DNA of 35,862 bases from Lachnospiraceae bacterium (GCA_029100405.1 JAQXPG010000019.1:1-35862); one strand, 5' to 3'; counted from the stretch's first letter, positions 1-8,591 are shown. A program made the numbers and translations. Notes: generated by a model not told the origin, from the sequence alone.

Positions 1-407
1 TTTTCAATCGGTTTCTTCTGCTCCGGATCCGGCAGAGTGATAAGAAGCATACCGTCTTCAAACTTAGCGTGAACATCATCTTCGGTGATGTTGTCACCTA
101 CGTAGAAGGAACGCTCAACAGCGCCGGTGTAACGTTCCTTACGAACGATCTTGCCGTCCTTATCCTTCTCATCCTTATTGTCATTGTGAGCTGCGTGGAT
201 GTTAAGATATCCGTTCTCAAGAGACAGCTGAACGTCGTCCTTCCTGAATCCCGGAAGCTCCATCTCGAGCTCATAATTACCGTCCTTCTGCTTTACATCG
301 GTCCTCATCATACCATTGTTGTTTGTGAAAGCCGGAGACCGAAACCAGTTGTCATTAAAGAAATCATCCATCAGATCTTCACCGAAAATACTAGGCATGT
401 ACATCAT
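1..407 (-). CDS. hsp20: Hsp20 family small heat-shock protein (3' end outside window)
   Basis: Small ATP-independent chaperone that holds unfolding proteins in the cytoplasm. The visible 135 residues begin MMYMPSIFGEDLMDDFF and continue into an alpha-crystallin domain: the ELEMELPGFRKDDVQLSLENGYL stretch is typical of beta strands 2-4, followed by a charged Asp/Lys-rich loop and RSFYVGDNITEDDVHAKFEDGMLLITLP, which carries the G-x-L-type strand before the C-terminal extension. The C-terminus lies beyond base 1. The start ATG at 407 is chosen because AAGGAGG (417-423 region) lies at ideal distance; a second ATG at 404 is the next codon. The gene is preceded by a sigma-A promoter overlapped by a CIRCE element, so heat-shock control by HrcA is expected. 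The family assignment is secure. Confidence 0.93.
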   Translation of the reverse strand, partial: MMYMPSIFGEDLMDDFFNDNWFRSPAFTNNNGMMRTDVKQKDGNYELEMELPGFRKDDVQLSLENGYLNIHAAHNDNKDEKDKDGKIVRKERYTGAVERSFYVGDNITEDDVHAKFEDGMLLITLPDPEQKKPIE

Positions 408-519
408 AATTACTTACCTCCTTAAACATCTAATGTCTGTTAAAATTAACTTCCTTGTTTTCCGGGCAGCCGCTCCAAGCACTTCCTGTGGAGCTTTCCT
501 CTTCCTTTCGAACAACTAT

Positions 520-548
520 GTTATAGCACGTTTATTAGCACTCGTCAA
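520..548 (-). promoter_or_regulatory. sigma-A promoter of hsp20
   Basis: On the minus strand a TTGACG -35 box (543-548) and a TATAAC -10 box (520-525) are separated by exactly 17 bases. The -35 box lies inside the CIRCE operator, so repressor binding would block RNA polymerase directly. Confidence 0.8.
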
Positions 549-561
549 TAGTGAGTGCTAA
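535..561. promoter_or_regulatory. CIRCE operator (HrcA binding site)
   Basis: Perfect consensus CIRCE: TTAGCACTC (535-543), nine-base spacer, GAGTGCTAA (553-561). HrcA is the known repressor for this inverted repeat in Gram-positive bacteria, usually at groESL and hrcA-grpE-dnaK-dnaJ; here it controls hsp20. Confidence 0.96.
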
Positions 562-644
562 TATTTTTGAAAAATTTTTTATTTTTTTCAAAATGTAGAC
601 CAAACAGACAGATGGATGCCCAAAGAATTCTGATGACTACTATA

Positions 645-694
645 GAAAATCCCTGCCTTCGTAAGGCCGGCCAGGCCAAACAAAAGGCAGGGAT
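645..694 (-). terminator. Rho-independent terminator after the cysE gene
   Basis: Inverted repeat: ATCCCTGCCTT (plus strand 649-659) pairs with AAGGCAGGGAT (684-694), an 11-bp stem with a GC-rich inner segment. On the minus strand it is followed by TTTTC. It closes the valS-cysE operon. Confidence 0.8.
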
Positions 695-703
695 CATATC
701 TTA

Positions 704-1699
704 TCAAATCACATAAAACCAGGTTTCATCCTGGTCCAGATCGGTCTTCTCGATCTGGCCGCCGCCCTGGCCCTTCTTATACTGCAATTCCTGGTTTTTG
801 ATGGTGACTCTGGTACCTGCAGGAATGGAACTCGTAATGAAGGCATTGGATCCAATCACTGAATTGGCTCCGATCACGGTCTCACCGCCCAGGATCGAGG
901 CTCCGGAATAAATCGTCACATGGTCTTCAATGGTCGGATGCCGCTTGTGGCCGCGAAGCTTCTGGCCACCGCTCGTGGAGAGTGCTCCCAGGGTAACGCC
1001 CTGGTATACCTTTACATGCTCGCCGATCGTGGTCGTAGAGCCGACAACAATGCCGGTGCCGTGATCGATAAAGAAATACTTGCCGATCGTTGCACCCGGA
1101 TGGATATCAATTCCGGTCCGGGAATGGGCATACTCGGTCATCATACGGGGGATCAGAGGCACATCCAGTAAGAAGAGCTCATGAGCGATCCGGTTGACCG
1201 TGATGGCCAGAAGACCCGGATAAGAAAGGACGATCTCATCCTTATTCAAGGCTGCGGGATCTCCTTCCAGGGTTGCTTCCAGATCCGTATCCAGATACTC
1301 CCGGATCTTCGGGATCTGGCTCATGAATTTCATAGTGATCTCGGCTGCTTCTTTCTCGACCAGGGGCTGACAGACATAGGCATCCGGATTTTCTCCCTCT
1401 TTCTGGTAACGAAGAACAATACCGATCTGTTTATTCAGATTGTAGATCACATCCTCGATCCAGACGGTCAGATTGGAGTCCAGATTATAGGATTTGAAAA
1501 CATTGTCCCTGTAATAGCCCGGATAGAGAATGCGGAGCAATTTCTTTAAGATCTCACGGACCGCACGCTGGTCCGGCTGACTGTAGACCGTCATCTTATC
1601 GATATCCCGGCCCTTCTGATAGTCTTTTAAAATAGAAGTCACCAGTTCATGTACTTTTTCCTGGCTCTGTGATTCTTCCATGAATGAATGTTTGATCAT
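704..1699 (-). CDS. cysE: Serine O-acetyltransferase (EpsC/SrpH-type CysE)
   Basis: Transfers acetyl from acetyl-CoA to L-serine to give O-acetylserine, the first step of cysteine synthesis; cytoplasmic. The 331-residue protein has an alpha-helical N-terminal half (about residues 10-185) followed by a left-handed beta-helix of hexapeptide repeats from residue 197: the TGIDIHPGATIG and FFIDHGTGIVVG segments with His213, then GEHVKVYQGVTLGALS. The length and long N-terminal helical region match the SrpH/EpsC subgroup rather than the shorter E. coli CysE. A TTG at 1708 could extend the ORF by three codons, but AAAGGAGG abuts it; ATG at 1699 has workable spacing. It is the last gene of the valS operon, 17 bases after the preceding stop, with a terminator behind it. 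No cysK is present in the window. Confidence 0.88.
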   Translation of the reverse strand: MIKHSFMEESQSQEKVHELVTSILKDYQKGRDIDKMTVYSQPDQRAVREILKKLLRILYPGYYRDNVFKSYNLDSNLTVWIEDVIYNLNKQIGIVLRYQKEGENPDAYVCQPLVEKEAAEITMKFMSQIPKIREYLDTDLEATLEGDPAALNKDEIVLSYPGLLAITVNRIAHELFLLDVPLIPRMMTEYAHSRTGIDIHPGATIGKYFFIDHGTGIVVGSTTTIGEHVKVYQGVTLGALSTSGGQKLRGHKRHPTIEDHVTIYSGASILGGETVIGANSVIGSNAFITSSIPAGTRVTIKNQELQYKKGQGGGQIEKTDLDQDETWFYVI

Positions 1700-1716
1700 T
1701 CCGGGCAATCCTCCTT

Positions 1717-3087
1717 TTACTGTGCTGCCGGTGTCAGTTTCTGAGCTCTTCTGGCTGCCTTTCTGGACAAACTGGAATCCGGGAAGAGCTCATTGATCCG
1801 ATTGTAAGCATTGATTGCTTCCTGGGTATTCTGATTCTTCTCATAAGCCTCGCCCAAGCGGTAAAGCGCATCTCCGTCCTTATACTTCTCATCCATAGAA
1901 GTTACCGTTGTAAGCTGTGTGATGGCATCCTGATATTTCTCGGAATTATAAGCTTCGATACCGGCATTATAAGCATCTTCCAAAGTCTTTGCATTGACTG
2001 CAGCATTGACCGAATCATAGACCGTCTGTCCCTGGGACTGCAAGAGGTCCCGGTTCACACTGGAAAGAAGCTGGCCTGCAGTCGCAAGGTCATTGGAGGC
2101 CACTGCATTATTGGCCTGGATCAGCTGTTCATAAGATGTTACGACATCGCTTTTTCCGGTGTATTTCTCGAGCTCTGCCTGAAGATCCGATACCTGCTTT
2201 TGAAGCTGACTGATTGAAGAGCTGCTCTTAGATGCCTTCTCATTAGCGGTCACCAGGGTCTTCGATGCATCGTTTTTCACCTGCTGACGGATGGAAGGAA
2301 CAATCAGGAAGGCACAGACTAAGAGACCGATCACAAAGCCGACGGCGATATTCATAAGAGCCGACCAGCGGCTGTCCGCCAGATTGCCGAAAAAGGCCAT
2401 GATGCCGGACCCTCCTCTGATCCCGGCTTCCTTTCTCTTCTTTTTCTTTCGTTTCTCTGCACCATCCGAAAGCTCTCTTTTGATTTCATTTCGATAGGCC
2501 TGGATCCGAGGATTTCGGCTGTCTCTCTTCTCTAATTCCTTTAAGACGGCATCCGCTTCTTCATAATCTTCGTTATGAATCAGGATCAGAGCCAGAAGGA
2601 GACTCGCATCCATGATCTCCGGATTGTCGGAAATGACCCGGCGAAGCTGGAGTCTGGCCAGATCCAAGGCTCCCTCCTGGCAGTATTTCAGCGCCTGGTT
2701 ATATTTCACAACACCTGAATTCAAACGGCTGATCTCTCCCCGGCTCTGAATGTCTCTCAGATAGTCATCTGCCAGATTATCCTCCTTCTGGAGGTTCTTC
2801 GAAATGACCCATTCGGAGATCGCAAGGACAACATCGCCTCTTTCATAGAGACAGAGTCCCAGAAGATTTCTGGCATCGGTCTCATATTTATTATAAGAAA
2901 GCGATTCTTTCAGACTCGAGATCGCGCCGGACAGATCATGGGCCTTAGCCTTCTCCAGACCTTCATTATATAATTGATTGGAAATTGCCAGGATCTCCCG
3001 ATAGATCCCGAGATCTGCCCCGCAGCGGGGGCAGTTTCTCTCGTTTCCCATGAGTTCCTGGCCGCAGTAATAACATGTCTCTGTCAT
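1717..3087 (-). CDS. Zinc-ribbon, TPR-repeat single-pass membrane protein
   Basis: 456 residues, function not established. Seen in order: an N-terminal zinc ribbon with CYYC (Cys5, Cys8) and CPRC (Cys19, Cys22); TPR-like helical pairs about residues 35-200 (for example AISSLKESLSYNKYETDARN); a Lys/Arg-rich stretch at 211-220; one hydrophobic segment at about 244-265; a coiled-coil rich in Gln/Leu/Lys at 280-310; and C-terminal TPR repeats at about 370-450, including DALYRLGEAYEKNQNTQEAI. The positive cluster before the membrane span implies cytoplasmic N-terminus and extracytoplasmic C-terminus. Its ATG overlaps the stop of the preceding 54-aa ORF (TGATG), so the two are probably translationally coupled. 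Similar zinc-ribbon/TPR proteins occur in Clostridia as uncharacterised genes; a scaffold or envelope-sensing role is only a guess. Confidence 0.75.
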   Translation of the reverse strand: MTETCYYCGQELMGNERNCPRCGADLGIYREILAISNQLYNEGLEKAKAHDLSGAISSLKESLSYNKYETDARNLLGLCLYERGDVVLAISEWVISKNLQKEDNLADDYLRDIQSRGEISRLNSGVVKYNQALKYCQEGALDLARLQLRRVISDNPEIMDASLLLALILIHNEDYEEADAVLKELEKRDSRNPRIQAYRNEIKRELSDGAEKRKKKKRKEAGIRGGSGIMAFFGNLADSRWSALMNIAVGFVIGLLVCAFLIVPSIRQQVKNDASKTLVTANEKASKSSSSISQLQKQVSDLQAELEKYTGKSDVVTSYEQLIQANNAVASNDLATAGQLLSSVNRDLLQSQGQTVYDSVNAAVNAKTLEDAYNAGIEAYNSEKYQDAITQLTTVTSMDEKYKDGDALYRLGEAYEKNQNTQEAINAYNRINELFPDSSLSRKAARRAQKLTPAAQ

Positions 3088-3251
3088 CAGCTTCGATTCC
3101 TCTTCGTAAGATCCTTGTTTTTACCTTGTTCACGACGTTCTTTCAGGATATCAATAAGATCTGTCAGCTCTGTCTTATGAATGGCATCCTCTGCAGCGGA
3201 CACCTCCGTTTTCGGCTGGTATTTCGTCAACTCTTTATCGAAGTCAATCAT
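3087..3251 (-). CDS. Small conserved-looking hypothetical protein, 54 aa
   Basis: A short ORF beginning MIDFDKELTKYQPKTEVSAA and ending with a basic tail (KDLTKRNRS). It has a good ribosome binding site (AAAAGGAG, 8-9 bases before ATG 3251), starts 33 bases after the valS stop, and its TGA overlaps the ATG of the zinc-ribbon/TPR gene by one base (TGATG). Such placement is typical of a real, coupled gene. The protein is charged and probably helical (HKTELTDLIDILKERREQ), with no membrane segment or Cys motif. I do not recognise the family. It may act with the downstream membrane protein. Confidence 0.65.
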   Translation of the reverse strand: MIDFDKELTKYQPKTEVSAAEDAIHKTELTDLIDILKERREQGKNKDLTKRNRS

Positions 3252-3284
3252 CCGCGTTTTCTCCTTTTCTTGAATAATGTGGTC

Positions 3285-5999
3285 TCACCCCTTCAATTCC
3301 GAAAGTCTCTTCTCGACATCCGAAAGCATCTTCTCGTATTTCGCAAGTTTTTCCTTTTCTTCCTGCACCTTGGCTTCCGGAGCCTTGGCAAGGAAGCGTT
3401 CATTACTCAGCATACCATGAGACCGTTTCAGCTCGCCCTGCAGTCTCTTCTCTTCCTTCTCCAGCCTTGCCTTCTCTTTCTCGAAATCGACGAGATCCGA
3501 CAAAGGCATGAAGGCTGTCGCATCCGGGATGACAACAGAAACCGCATCCTCAGCGATTCCCGCCTGATCGGCCTGTACATGGATTGCACTCGCCATTGCC
3601 ATCGTCTGATAGGTCGGCACCAGATCCCGGAAAACAGATCTTGCCTCTTCCTTTTCGGAGACAATATAGACCTCGGCCTTACGGCTTGGCGGAACATTCA
3701 TTTCGGTACGCACATTTCGAAGGGCCTTGATGAGATCCATGAGACGAGACATGGCTTCTTCTGCCTCACCATTCTTCCGGTCTGGTCTATATTTCGGCCA
3801 GGAGGAAATCATGATCGATTCTTCCTCAGGATGGAGGGTACAGAAGATCTCTTCGGTGATAAAGGGCATGTAAGGATGCAGGAGTTTCAAGGCATCCGTA
3901 AGTACCGAAGACAGGGTCCAGAGGGCCGCATTGCGGGAGGATCTGGCCTTTTCCTTCTCTTCCTCCGACAGGCCCTCGGAGGCTGCTTTCTCCTCGGTCA
4001 TCCAGATTCTTGGCTTTACAAACTCGATGTACCAGTCGCAGAACTCATCCCAGATGAAATCATAGACCTTCTGTACGGCGATGCCGAGCTCGAACTTATC
4101 CATGTTCTCAGTCACTTCGCGGGCAACGTCATTGACGCGGGAGAGGATCCACTTGTCGCTGGTCTCGAATTCCGAATCCTCAGGCTCATGGAGGCCGCCC
4201 TCTGCCGTATCCAGGTTCATAAGGATAAAGCGGGAAGCGTTCCAGACCTTATTGGCGAAGTTTCTGGAATTTTCAACACGTTCCCAGTAGAAGCGCATGT
4301 CATTTCCGGGTGCGTTTCCTGTGATCAAGGTCAGGCGAAGAGCGTCCGCGCCGTATTTATCAATGACTTCCAGAGGATCGATACCGTTACCCAGTGACTT
4401 ACTCATTTTCCGTCCCTGATCATCGCGGACCAGGCCATGGAAAAGGACCGTATGGAAAGGCGCCTTGCCCATGTTTTCGTAGCCGGAGAAGATCATCCGG
4501 ATAACCCAGAAGAAGATGATGTCATAACCGGTAACCAGGACATCATTGGGATAGAAATAATCGAGCTCCGGTGTATGGTCCGGCCAGCCCAGGGTCGAGA
4601 AAGGCCAGAGTGCAGAGGAGAACCAGGTATCCAATGTATCCGGATCCTGATGGAAATGGCTGCCGCCGCACTTGGGGCAGACCTTTGGCATCTCCTCTGC
4701 CACGACCGTTTCTCCGCAGTCATCGCAGTAATATGCCGGGATCCTGTGGCCCCACCAAAGCTGACGGGAAATACACCAGTCACGGATATTGTCCGTCCAA
4801 TTGAAGTAAGTCTTCTCCATCCGCTTGGGAAGAAGCTGAATGTCTCCATTCCGGACTCCTTCGATGGCCGGCTTGATGAGCTCAGACATGTTGACAAACC
4901 ACTGGTCCTTGACCATAGGTTCGACTGTTGTGCCACAGCGGTCATGAGTTCCTACATTATGCGTCAGATCCTCGATGGAAACCAGAAGGCCCATCTCGTC
5001 CAGTTCCTTTACAATGGCTTTCCGGGCCTCATAACGATCCATGTCCTGATATTTTCCGCCATTCTCATTGATGGTCGCATCATCATTTAAAATATTGATG
5101 ATAGGGAGATCATGACGCTTTCCGACTTCGAAGTCGTTCGGATCATGGGCCGGTGTGATCTTTACAACACCGGTTCCTTCTTCCATATCGGCATGTTCAT
5201 CTCCGACAATGGGAATCGGGCGGTTCACGATGGGAAGCATGGCCTTCTTTCCGATCAGATCCTTATAGCGGGGATCCTCGGGATTAACTGCAAGTGCAGT
5301 ATCGCCCAGCATGGTCTCCGGACGTGTCGTTGCAAATTCCAGGAAACGGGTCTTCGAAACGCTTCCGTCATCCTCGATCAGAGGATATTTAATATGCCAG
5401 AAATGGCTGGCCTGTTCCTTATATTCAACCTCGGCATCAGAAATGGAAGTCTTACAGACCGGACACCAGTTGACGATCCTATGGCCCTTATAGATCCATC
5501 CCTTCTTATACATATTAATGAAGACCTGCTTTACCGCCTTGGAACAGCCTTCATCCATGGTGAACCGCTCTCTCTGCCAGTCTGCAGAAGAGCCCATTTT
5601 CTTCAGCTGTTTAATGATCCGGCCGCCATACTCTTTCCGCCAGTCCCAGCATTTCTCCAGGAAACCTTCCCTTCCCAGATCATGCTTATCGATGCCCTGT
5701 TCCTTCAAAGCCTTGATGACCTTGACCTCGGTCGCGATGGAAGCATGGTCGGTACCCGGCTGCCAGAGGACATTATAACCCTCCATTCTCTTGTAACGTG
5801 CCAGGATATCCTGCATGGTATTATCCAAGGCATGACCCATATGAAGCTGGCCTGTGATATTGGGAGGCGGCATCATAATAGTGAAGGGTTTCTTCTTCGG
5901 ATCTACCTCTGCGTGGAAATAGCCATTGGCTTCCCACTTCTGATAGAGGCGATCTTCGATCTGTTTGGGATCGTAGGTTTTCTCTAATTCCTTTGACAT
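3285..5999 (-). CDS. valS: Valine--tRNA ligase
   Basis: Charges tRNA-Val with valine in the cytoplasm. The 904-residue length is normal for the family. The class I signatures are HMGH at 53-56 (within PPNITGQLHMGHALD) and KMSKS (within GRKMSKSLGNGIDP). A CP1 editing domain lies between them, and zinc-ribbon-like Cys pairs are seen in CPVCKTSISD and CPKCGG. The helical anticodon-binding domain follows, and a C-terminal coiled coil (FEKEKARLEKEEKRLQGELKR) is characteristic of bacterial ValRS. An in-frame extension upstream of ATG 5999 is rejected because it runs through the T-box terminator; AAAGGAGT precedes 5999. It is the first gene of a four-gene minus-strand operon controlled by the T-box leader. 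Confidence 0.97.
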   Translation of the reverse strand: MSKELEKTYDPKQIEDRLYQKWEANGYFHAEVDPKKKPFTIMMPPPNITGQLHMGHALDNTMQDILARYKRMEGYNVLWQPGTDHASIATEVKVIKALKEQGIDKHDLGREGFLEKCWDWRKEYGGRIIKQLKKMGSSADWQRERFTMDEGCSKAVKQVFINMYKKGWIYKGHRIVNWCPVCKTSISDAEVEYKEQASHFWHIKYPLIEDDGSVSKTRFLEFATTRPETMLGDTALAVNPEDPRYKDLIGKKAMLPIVNRPIPIVGDEHADMEEGTGVVKITPAHDPNDFEVGKRHDLPIINILNDDATINENGGKYQDMDRYEARKAIVKELDEMGLLVSIEDLTHNVGTHDRCGTTVEPMVKDQWFVNMSELIKPAIEGVRNGDIQLLPKRMEKTYFNWTDNIRDWCISRQLWWGHRIPAYYCDDCGETVVAEEMPKVCPKCGGSHFHQDPDTLDTWFSSALWPFSTLGWPDHTPELDYFYPNDVLVTGYDIIFFWVIRMIFSGYENMGKAPFHTVLFHGLVRDDQGRKMSKSLGNGIDPLEVIDKYGADALRLTLITGNAPGNDMRFYWERVENSRNFANKVWNASRFILMNLDTAEGGLHEPEDSEFETSDKWILSRVNDVAREVTENMDKFELGIAVQKVYDFIWDEFCDWYIEFVKPRIWMTEEKAASEGLSEEEKEKARSSRNAALWTLSSVLTDALKLLHPYMPFITEEIFCTLHPEEESIMISSWPKYRPDRKNGEAEEAMSRLMDLIKALRNVRTEMNVPPSRKAEVYIVSEKEEARSVFRDLVPTYQTMAMASAIHVQADQAGIAEDAVSVVIPDATAFMPLSDLVDFEKEKARLEKEEKRLQGELKRSHGMLSNERFLAKAPEAKVQEEKEKLAKYEKMLSDVEKRLSELKG

Positions 6000-6015
6000 G
6001 TGTTGACTCCTTTTG

Positions 6016-6295
6016 TGATGTAACAAAAAACCCTGTGCCTTGACCGCACGGGTCTTAGGACACAGGGCGAATATTATCAATGTACTCGCGGTACCACCTG
6101 TTCTGCTGCTCATCTTATCCCTTACGGGGACGAGGCGGGATCTCCTATTCCGGTTTGGCCTGCCAAAACCGTTTTCTCAAAGATCCGGCTCCGAAGCTAC
6201 CTTCCCTCCGTTCGTAAACAGACACCTCTCAGCCGGTGAGTGTCCTCTCTTATTAGAATCGTTACGGAAGTACTCCTCTTCATCGTCGCCTTTAG
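6016..6295 (-). promoter_or_regulatory. T-box riboswitch leader of valS
   Basis: Minus-strand leader of about 280 nt. The T-box core GGTGGTACCGCG (6087-6098) is exact. Upstream lie the Stem I elements: GATGAAGAGGAGTA (AGUA loop-E side), AGAGAG with an apical hairpin GACAC/GTGTC, and the returning strand ACGGAGG pairing CTTCCGT. The specifier loop contains GAAGGTAG; the GTA triplet at 6198-6200 is a valine codon in the expected place, which is inference from the folding. The leader ends in a terminator that would be opened by uncharged tRNA-Val. Confidence 0.93.
6024..6067 (-). terminator. T-box terminator hairpin before valS
   Basis: CACAGGG (6061-6067) pairs with CCCTGTG (6031-6037); on the minus strand the stem is followed by TTTTTTG. 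It is the conditional terminator of the valine T-box and ends about 25 bases before the valS start. Confidence 0.9.
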
Positions 6296-6301
6296 CTTAG
6301 T

Positions 6302-6330
6302 ATTTTAGGCGGTTCCATTGGCTTTGTCAA
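6302..6330 (-). promoter_or_regulatory. sigma-A promoter of the valS T-box transcript
   Basis: TTGACA (6325-6330) and TAAAAT (6302-6307) separated by exactly 17 bases on the minus strand. It sits inside the 3' end of the preceding Cys-rich membrane protein gene; that gene's TAA stop (6305-6307) is part of the -10 box. Transcription would begin near 6295, matching the T-box 5' end. Confidence 0.85.
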
Positions 6331-6556
6331 TGGATCTTGCCTCGATTCGCTTCCGGATTTTTCTAAGGTCACTTCTTTTGATCTTCTGACCGTTTACGGT
6401 CCTGCCTCCATGTGCCGCCCGACAAGCCTCAGAGCAAGATCCTCCACAGGCACCCCCGCAGGAAGGAATGCCCATTTTTTTATCCCGGATGATCTTACTT
6501 AATGCAAGTACAAAACATACAGAAATGATGGCTATGAGAATTATATTTGCTAACAT
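6305..6556 (-). CDS. FeoB-associated Cys-rich membrane protein
   Basis: 83 residues. A single N-terminal hydrophobic helix (residues 3-20) is followed by a Cys/Gly cluster CGGACGGSCSEAC (Cys33, 37, 41, 45) and a basic C-terminal tail. This architecture matches the FeoB_associated family of small proteins commonly encoded next to feoB ferrous-iron transporters. Metal binding by the Cys cluster is a family-based inference. No feoA or feoB is present here, so the gene is solitary. The C-terminal basic extension (RKIRKRIEARSIDK) is longer than in many family members. The start ATG 6556 has an excellent AAGGAGG. A TATAAT at 6628-6633 upstream is a plausible -10 box. Confidence 0.78.
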   Translation of the reverse strand: MLANIILIAIISVCFVLALSKIIRDKKMGIPSCGGACGGSCSEACRAAHGGRTVNGQKIKRSDLRKIRKRIEARSIDKANGTA

Positions 6557-6878
6557 AGGAAACCTCCTTAAGGGTGCTTTTTCGTTTTTTGATCATCTCT
6601 GCCCACAAAGTTTCTTTTGTTTCATCTATTATAATAGGAAAATGAAACCTGTATGGATCATGAATTTTATCCTCCTGTTTGAATGTTAGCATTATCTAAC
6701 TACAATTTCAAGTGATTTACCATTTACCAAAAGCTTTCACAAAAAAGCTAAAACTTCTTCACACTTTTATCACAGCTGTCGACTATACTCATTTTCAGAA
6801 GTTGAGAAAAGCCCTGGAGCATCAGAGTTCCGGGGATAAAAAACAAGATATAGCGATATATCAGAAAGGAAGTCCAAT
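6557..6878. other. Divergent intergenic region between FeoB-associated gene and htrA
   Basis: About 320 bases with no credible gene. On the minus strand TATAAT (6628-6633) may be the -10 box of the Cys-rich protein gene, but no good -35 box is visible. On the plus strand TATACT (6784-6789) is a weak candidate -10 for htrA, again without a clear -35. Short ORFs here lack ribosome binding sites. Confidence 0.4.
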
Positions 6879-8591
6879 ATGAGTTTATATGAGCACGGAT
6901 TTGATGAAACATCAGACCAGGGAACCAATGGCACCAATGCAAATTACAGTGATGGTTTCGGCGACAGCAGCATGAATGCCGGAAGTACCGGAAATGGCAA
7001 TGCCAATAATAACTGGAATCAGGCAGACCAGGCCGGGGACCAATCGTCCTGGCAGCAGTCATCTGACCAGTCTTGGCAGAATACAAACAGCCAGTCTTCT
7101 GACCAGACTTGGCAGAACACAAACACTCAAAATGCGAATCAGAATGCCGGCGAGAATTCCTATGGCTATAACAATGGAAATAATGGAGCGCCTTTCGGAC
7201 AATATCAGAGTAAAGCCGAGTCCAAAAAGGCCAGGAAGATGAATCGGAAAGCCCGCCGGGCCGCTGCAAGACAGGCTCGGAAGAATAAGCCAGTCAAGCA
7301 TCCGACCGGCCGGAAATTCGGTATGGCAATTGCCCTGGGTCTTGTTTTCGGTGTCGTTGCATCTTTTACCTTCGGCGGAACCAACTATCTGACACGGAGA
7401 GCGACAGGGAATACGGCGGACACGACAGCAACCCTTACGACGAATAAGGGCAAGATCCAGTCCACCTCCACCTCTTCTGCTACAACAGTCACAGATGTTT
7501 CCGATATTGTTTCAAATGTAATGCCTTCCATCGTTCAGGTTACCAATATTTCCATTCAGGATTACCAGAGCTTCTTCGGCATGAACCAGCAGAAACAGGT
7601 CGAATCAGCCGGATCCGGAATCATTATCAGCGAAGACAATGATTATCTCTACATTGCAACCAACAACCATGTTGTCAGCAACACCCAGTCTCTTACCATT
7701 ACTTTCAACGATAATCAGGCCGTTTCCGGTGAGGTACAGGGCACTGCAGAAAGTTCGGATCTGGCCGTCATCAAGGTTAAATTAAGTGATATCCCGTCCT
7801 CTACCCGGAACAATATCAAGATTGCCACCCTTGGATCTTCGGATGATCTGACTGTTGGTGAGTCTGCAATTGTCATCGGTAATGCCTTAGGTTATGGCCA
7901 GTCCGTAACGACCGGTGTCATCAGCGCCTTGAATCGAGAAGTCAGCCTGCAGGATGAGAGCGGCAACACCATTAAAAACAAGCTGATTCAGACCGATGCA
8001 GCTGTTAACCCCGGTAACTCCGGCGGTGCAATGCTCAATATGAAGGGCGAAGTTGTTGGTATCGTATCCGCCAAATATTCCGATACGGAAGTAGAAGGCA
8101 TGGGTTATGCGATCCCGATCAGCTCTGCTTCTACGATCATTGATAAGCTGATGAAGGGCGAAAGTATCACAGACAGTGCAAGTAAAAGCGATACAAAGAA
8201 CTATGGGTACTCAGAAAAGACGGCGACGGTAACTCTGGGCAGCGAAAAGAACCTTCAGATCTACTGCATGGATATTACCAGTGATCAGTCTTCGCAATAT
8301 CAGGTACCGGCAGGCATTCTGGTGTCACAGATCATAAAGGATGGCGCAGCCGATAAGGCCGGTATGGAAGCCGGAGATATTATCACAAAGATCGGTGATA
8401 AGTCCGTTTCCACGACACAAGAATTAAAGAATATTCTGTCTGAAAAGAAGGCCGGAGAGAAGGTTGAAATTACCTATTTGAGAAAAGCCGACAGCACAAG
8501 CTCCGGAAATTCCGGCAATTCCGGGAACTCCGGAAGCTCTGGAAACTCTAACAGCCGTGGAAACAGTTTCTTCGACTTCTTCGGCTATTGA
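6879..8591 (+). CDS. htrA: HtrA/DegP-type membrane-anchored serine protease with PDZ domain
   Basis: Surface protein quality-control protease. The 570-residue protein has a long Asn/Gln/Ser-rich N-terminal region (1-110) with a repeated SDQ[S/T]WQNTN[S/T]Q unit, a basic stretch (115-145), one membrane anchor (about 146-168), a trypsin-like domain (about 205-430) with the triad His264 (TNNHVV), Asp294 (SSDLAV) and Ser381 (NPGNSGG), and one PDZ domain (about 445-535) containing AGILVSQIIKDGAADKAG-like sequence. The tail is Gly/Asn/Ser-rich. Topology implies a cytoplasmic low-complexity N-terminus and external protease. The start has AAAGGAAG upstream. Monocistronic in appearance, with a terminator at 8694. 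The family is certain; substrate is unknown. Confidence 0.93.
   Translation: MSLYEHGFDETSDQGTNGTNANYSDGFGDSSMNAGSTGNGNANNNWNQADQAGDQSSWQQSSDQSWQNTNSQSSDQTWQNTNTQNANQNAGENSYGYNNGNNGAPFGQYQSKAESKKARKMNRKARRAAARQARKNKPVKHPTGRKFGMAIALGLVFGVVASFTFGGTNYLTRRATGNTADTTATLTTNKGKIQSTSTSSATTVTDVSDIVSNVMPSIVQVTNISIQDYQSFFGMNQQKQVESAGSGIIISEDNDYLYIATNNHVVSNTQSLTITFNDNQAVSGEVQGTAESSDLAVIKVKLSDIPSSTRNNIKIATLGSSDDLTVGESAIVIGNALGYGQSVTTGVISALNREVSLQDESGNTIKNKLIQTDAAVNPGNSGGAMLNMKGEVVGIVSAKYSDTEVEGMGYAIPISSASTIIDKLMKGESITDSASKSDTKNYGYSEKTATVTLGSEKNLQIYCMDITSDQSSQYQVPAGILVSQIIKDGAADKAGMEAGDIITKIGDKSVSTTQELKNILSEKKAGEKVEITYLRKADSTSSGNSGNSGNSGSSGNSNSRGNSFFDFFGY

Noticed and set aside
69-425. Plus-strand ORF over hsp20
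   Set aside because: Antisense to a clear Hsp20 coding sequence with promoter, CIRCE and RBS on the minus strand.
3075-4397. Long plus-strand ORF opposite valS
   Set aside because: Antisense shadow of valS; no ribosome binding site and no recognisable domain.
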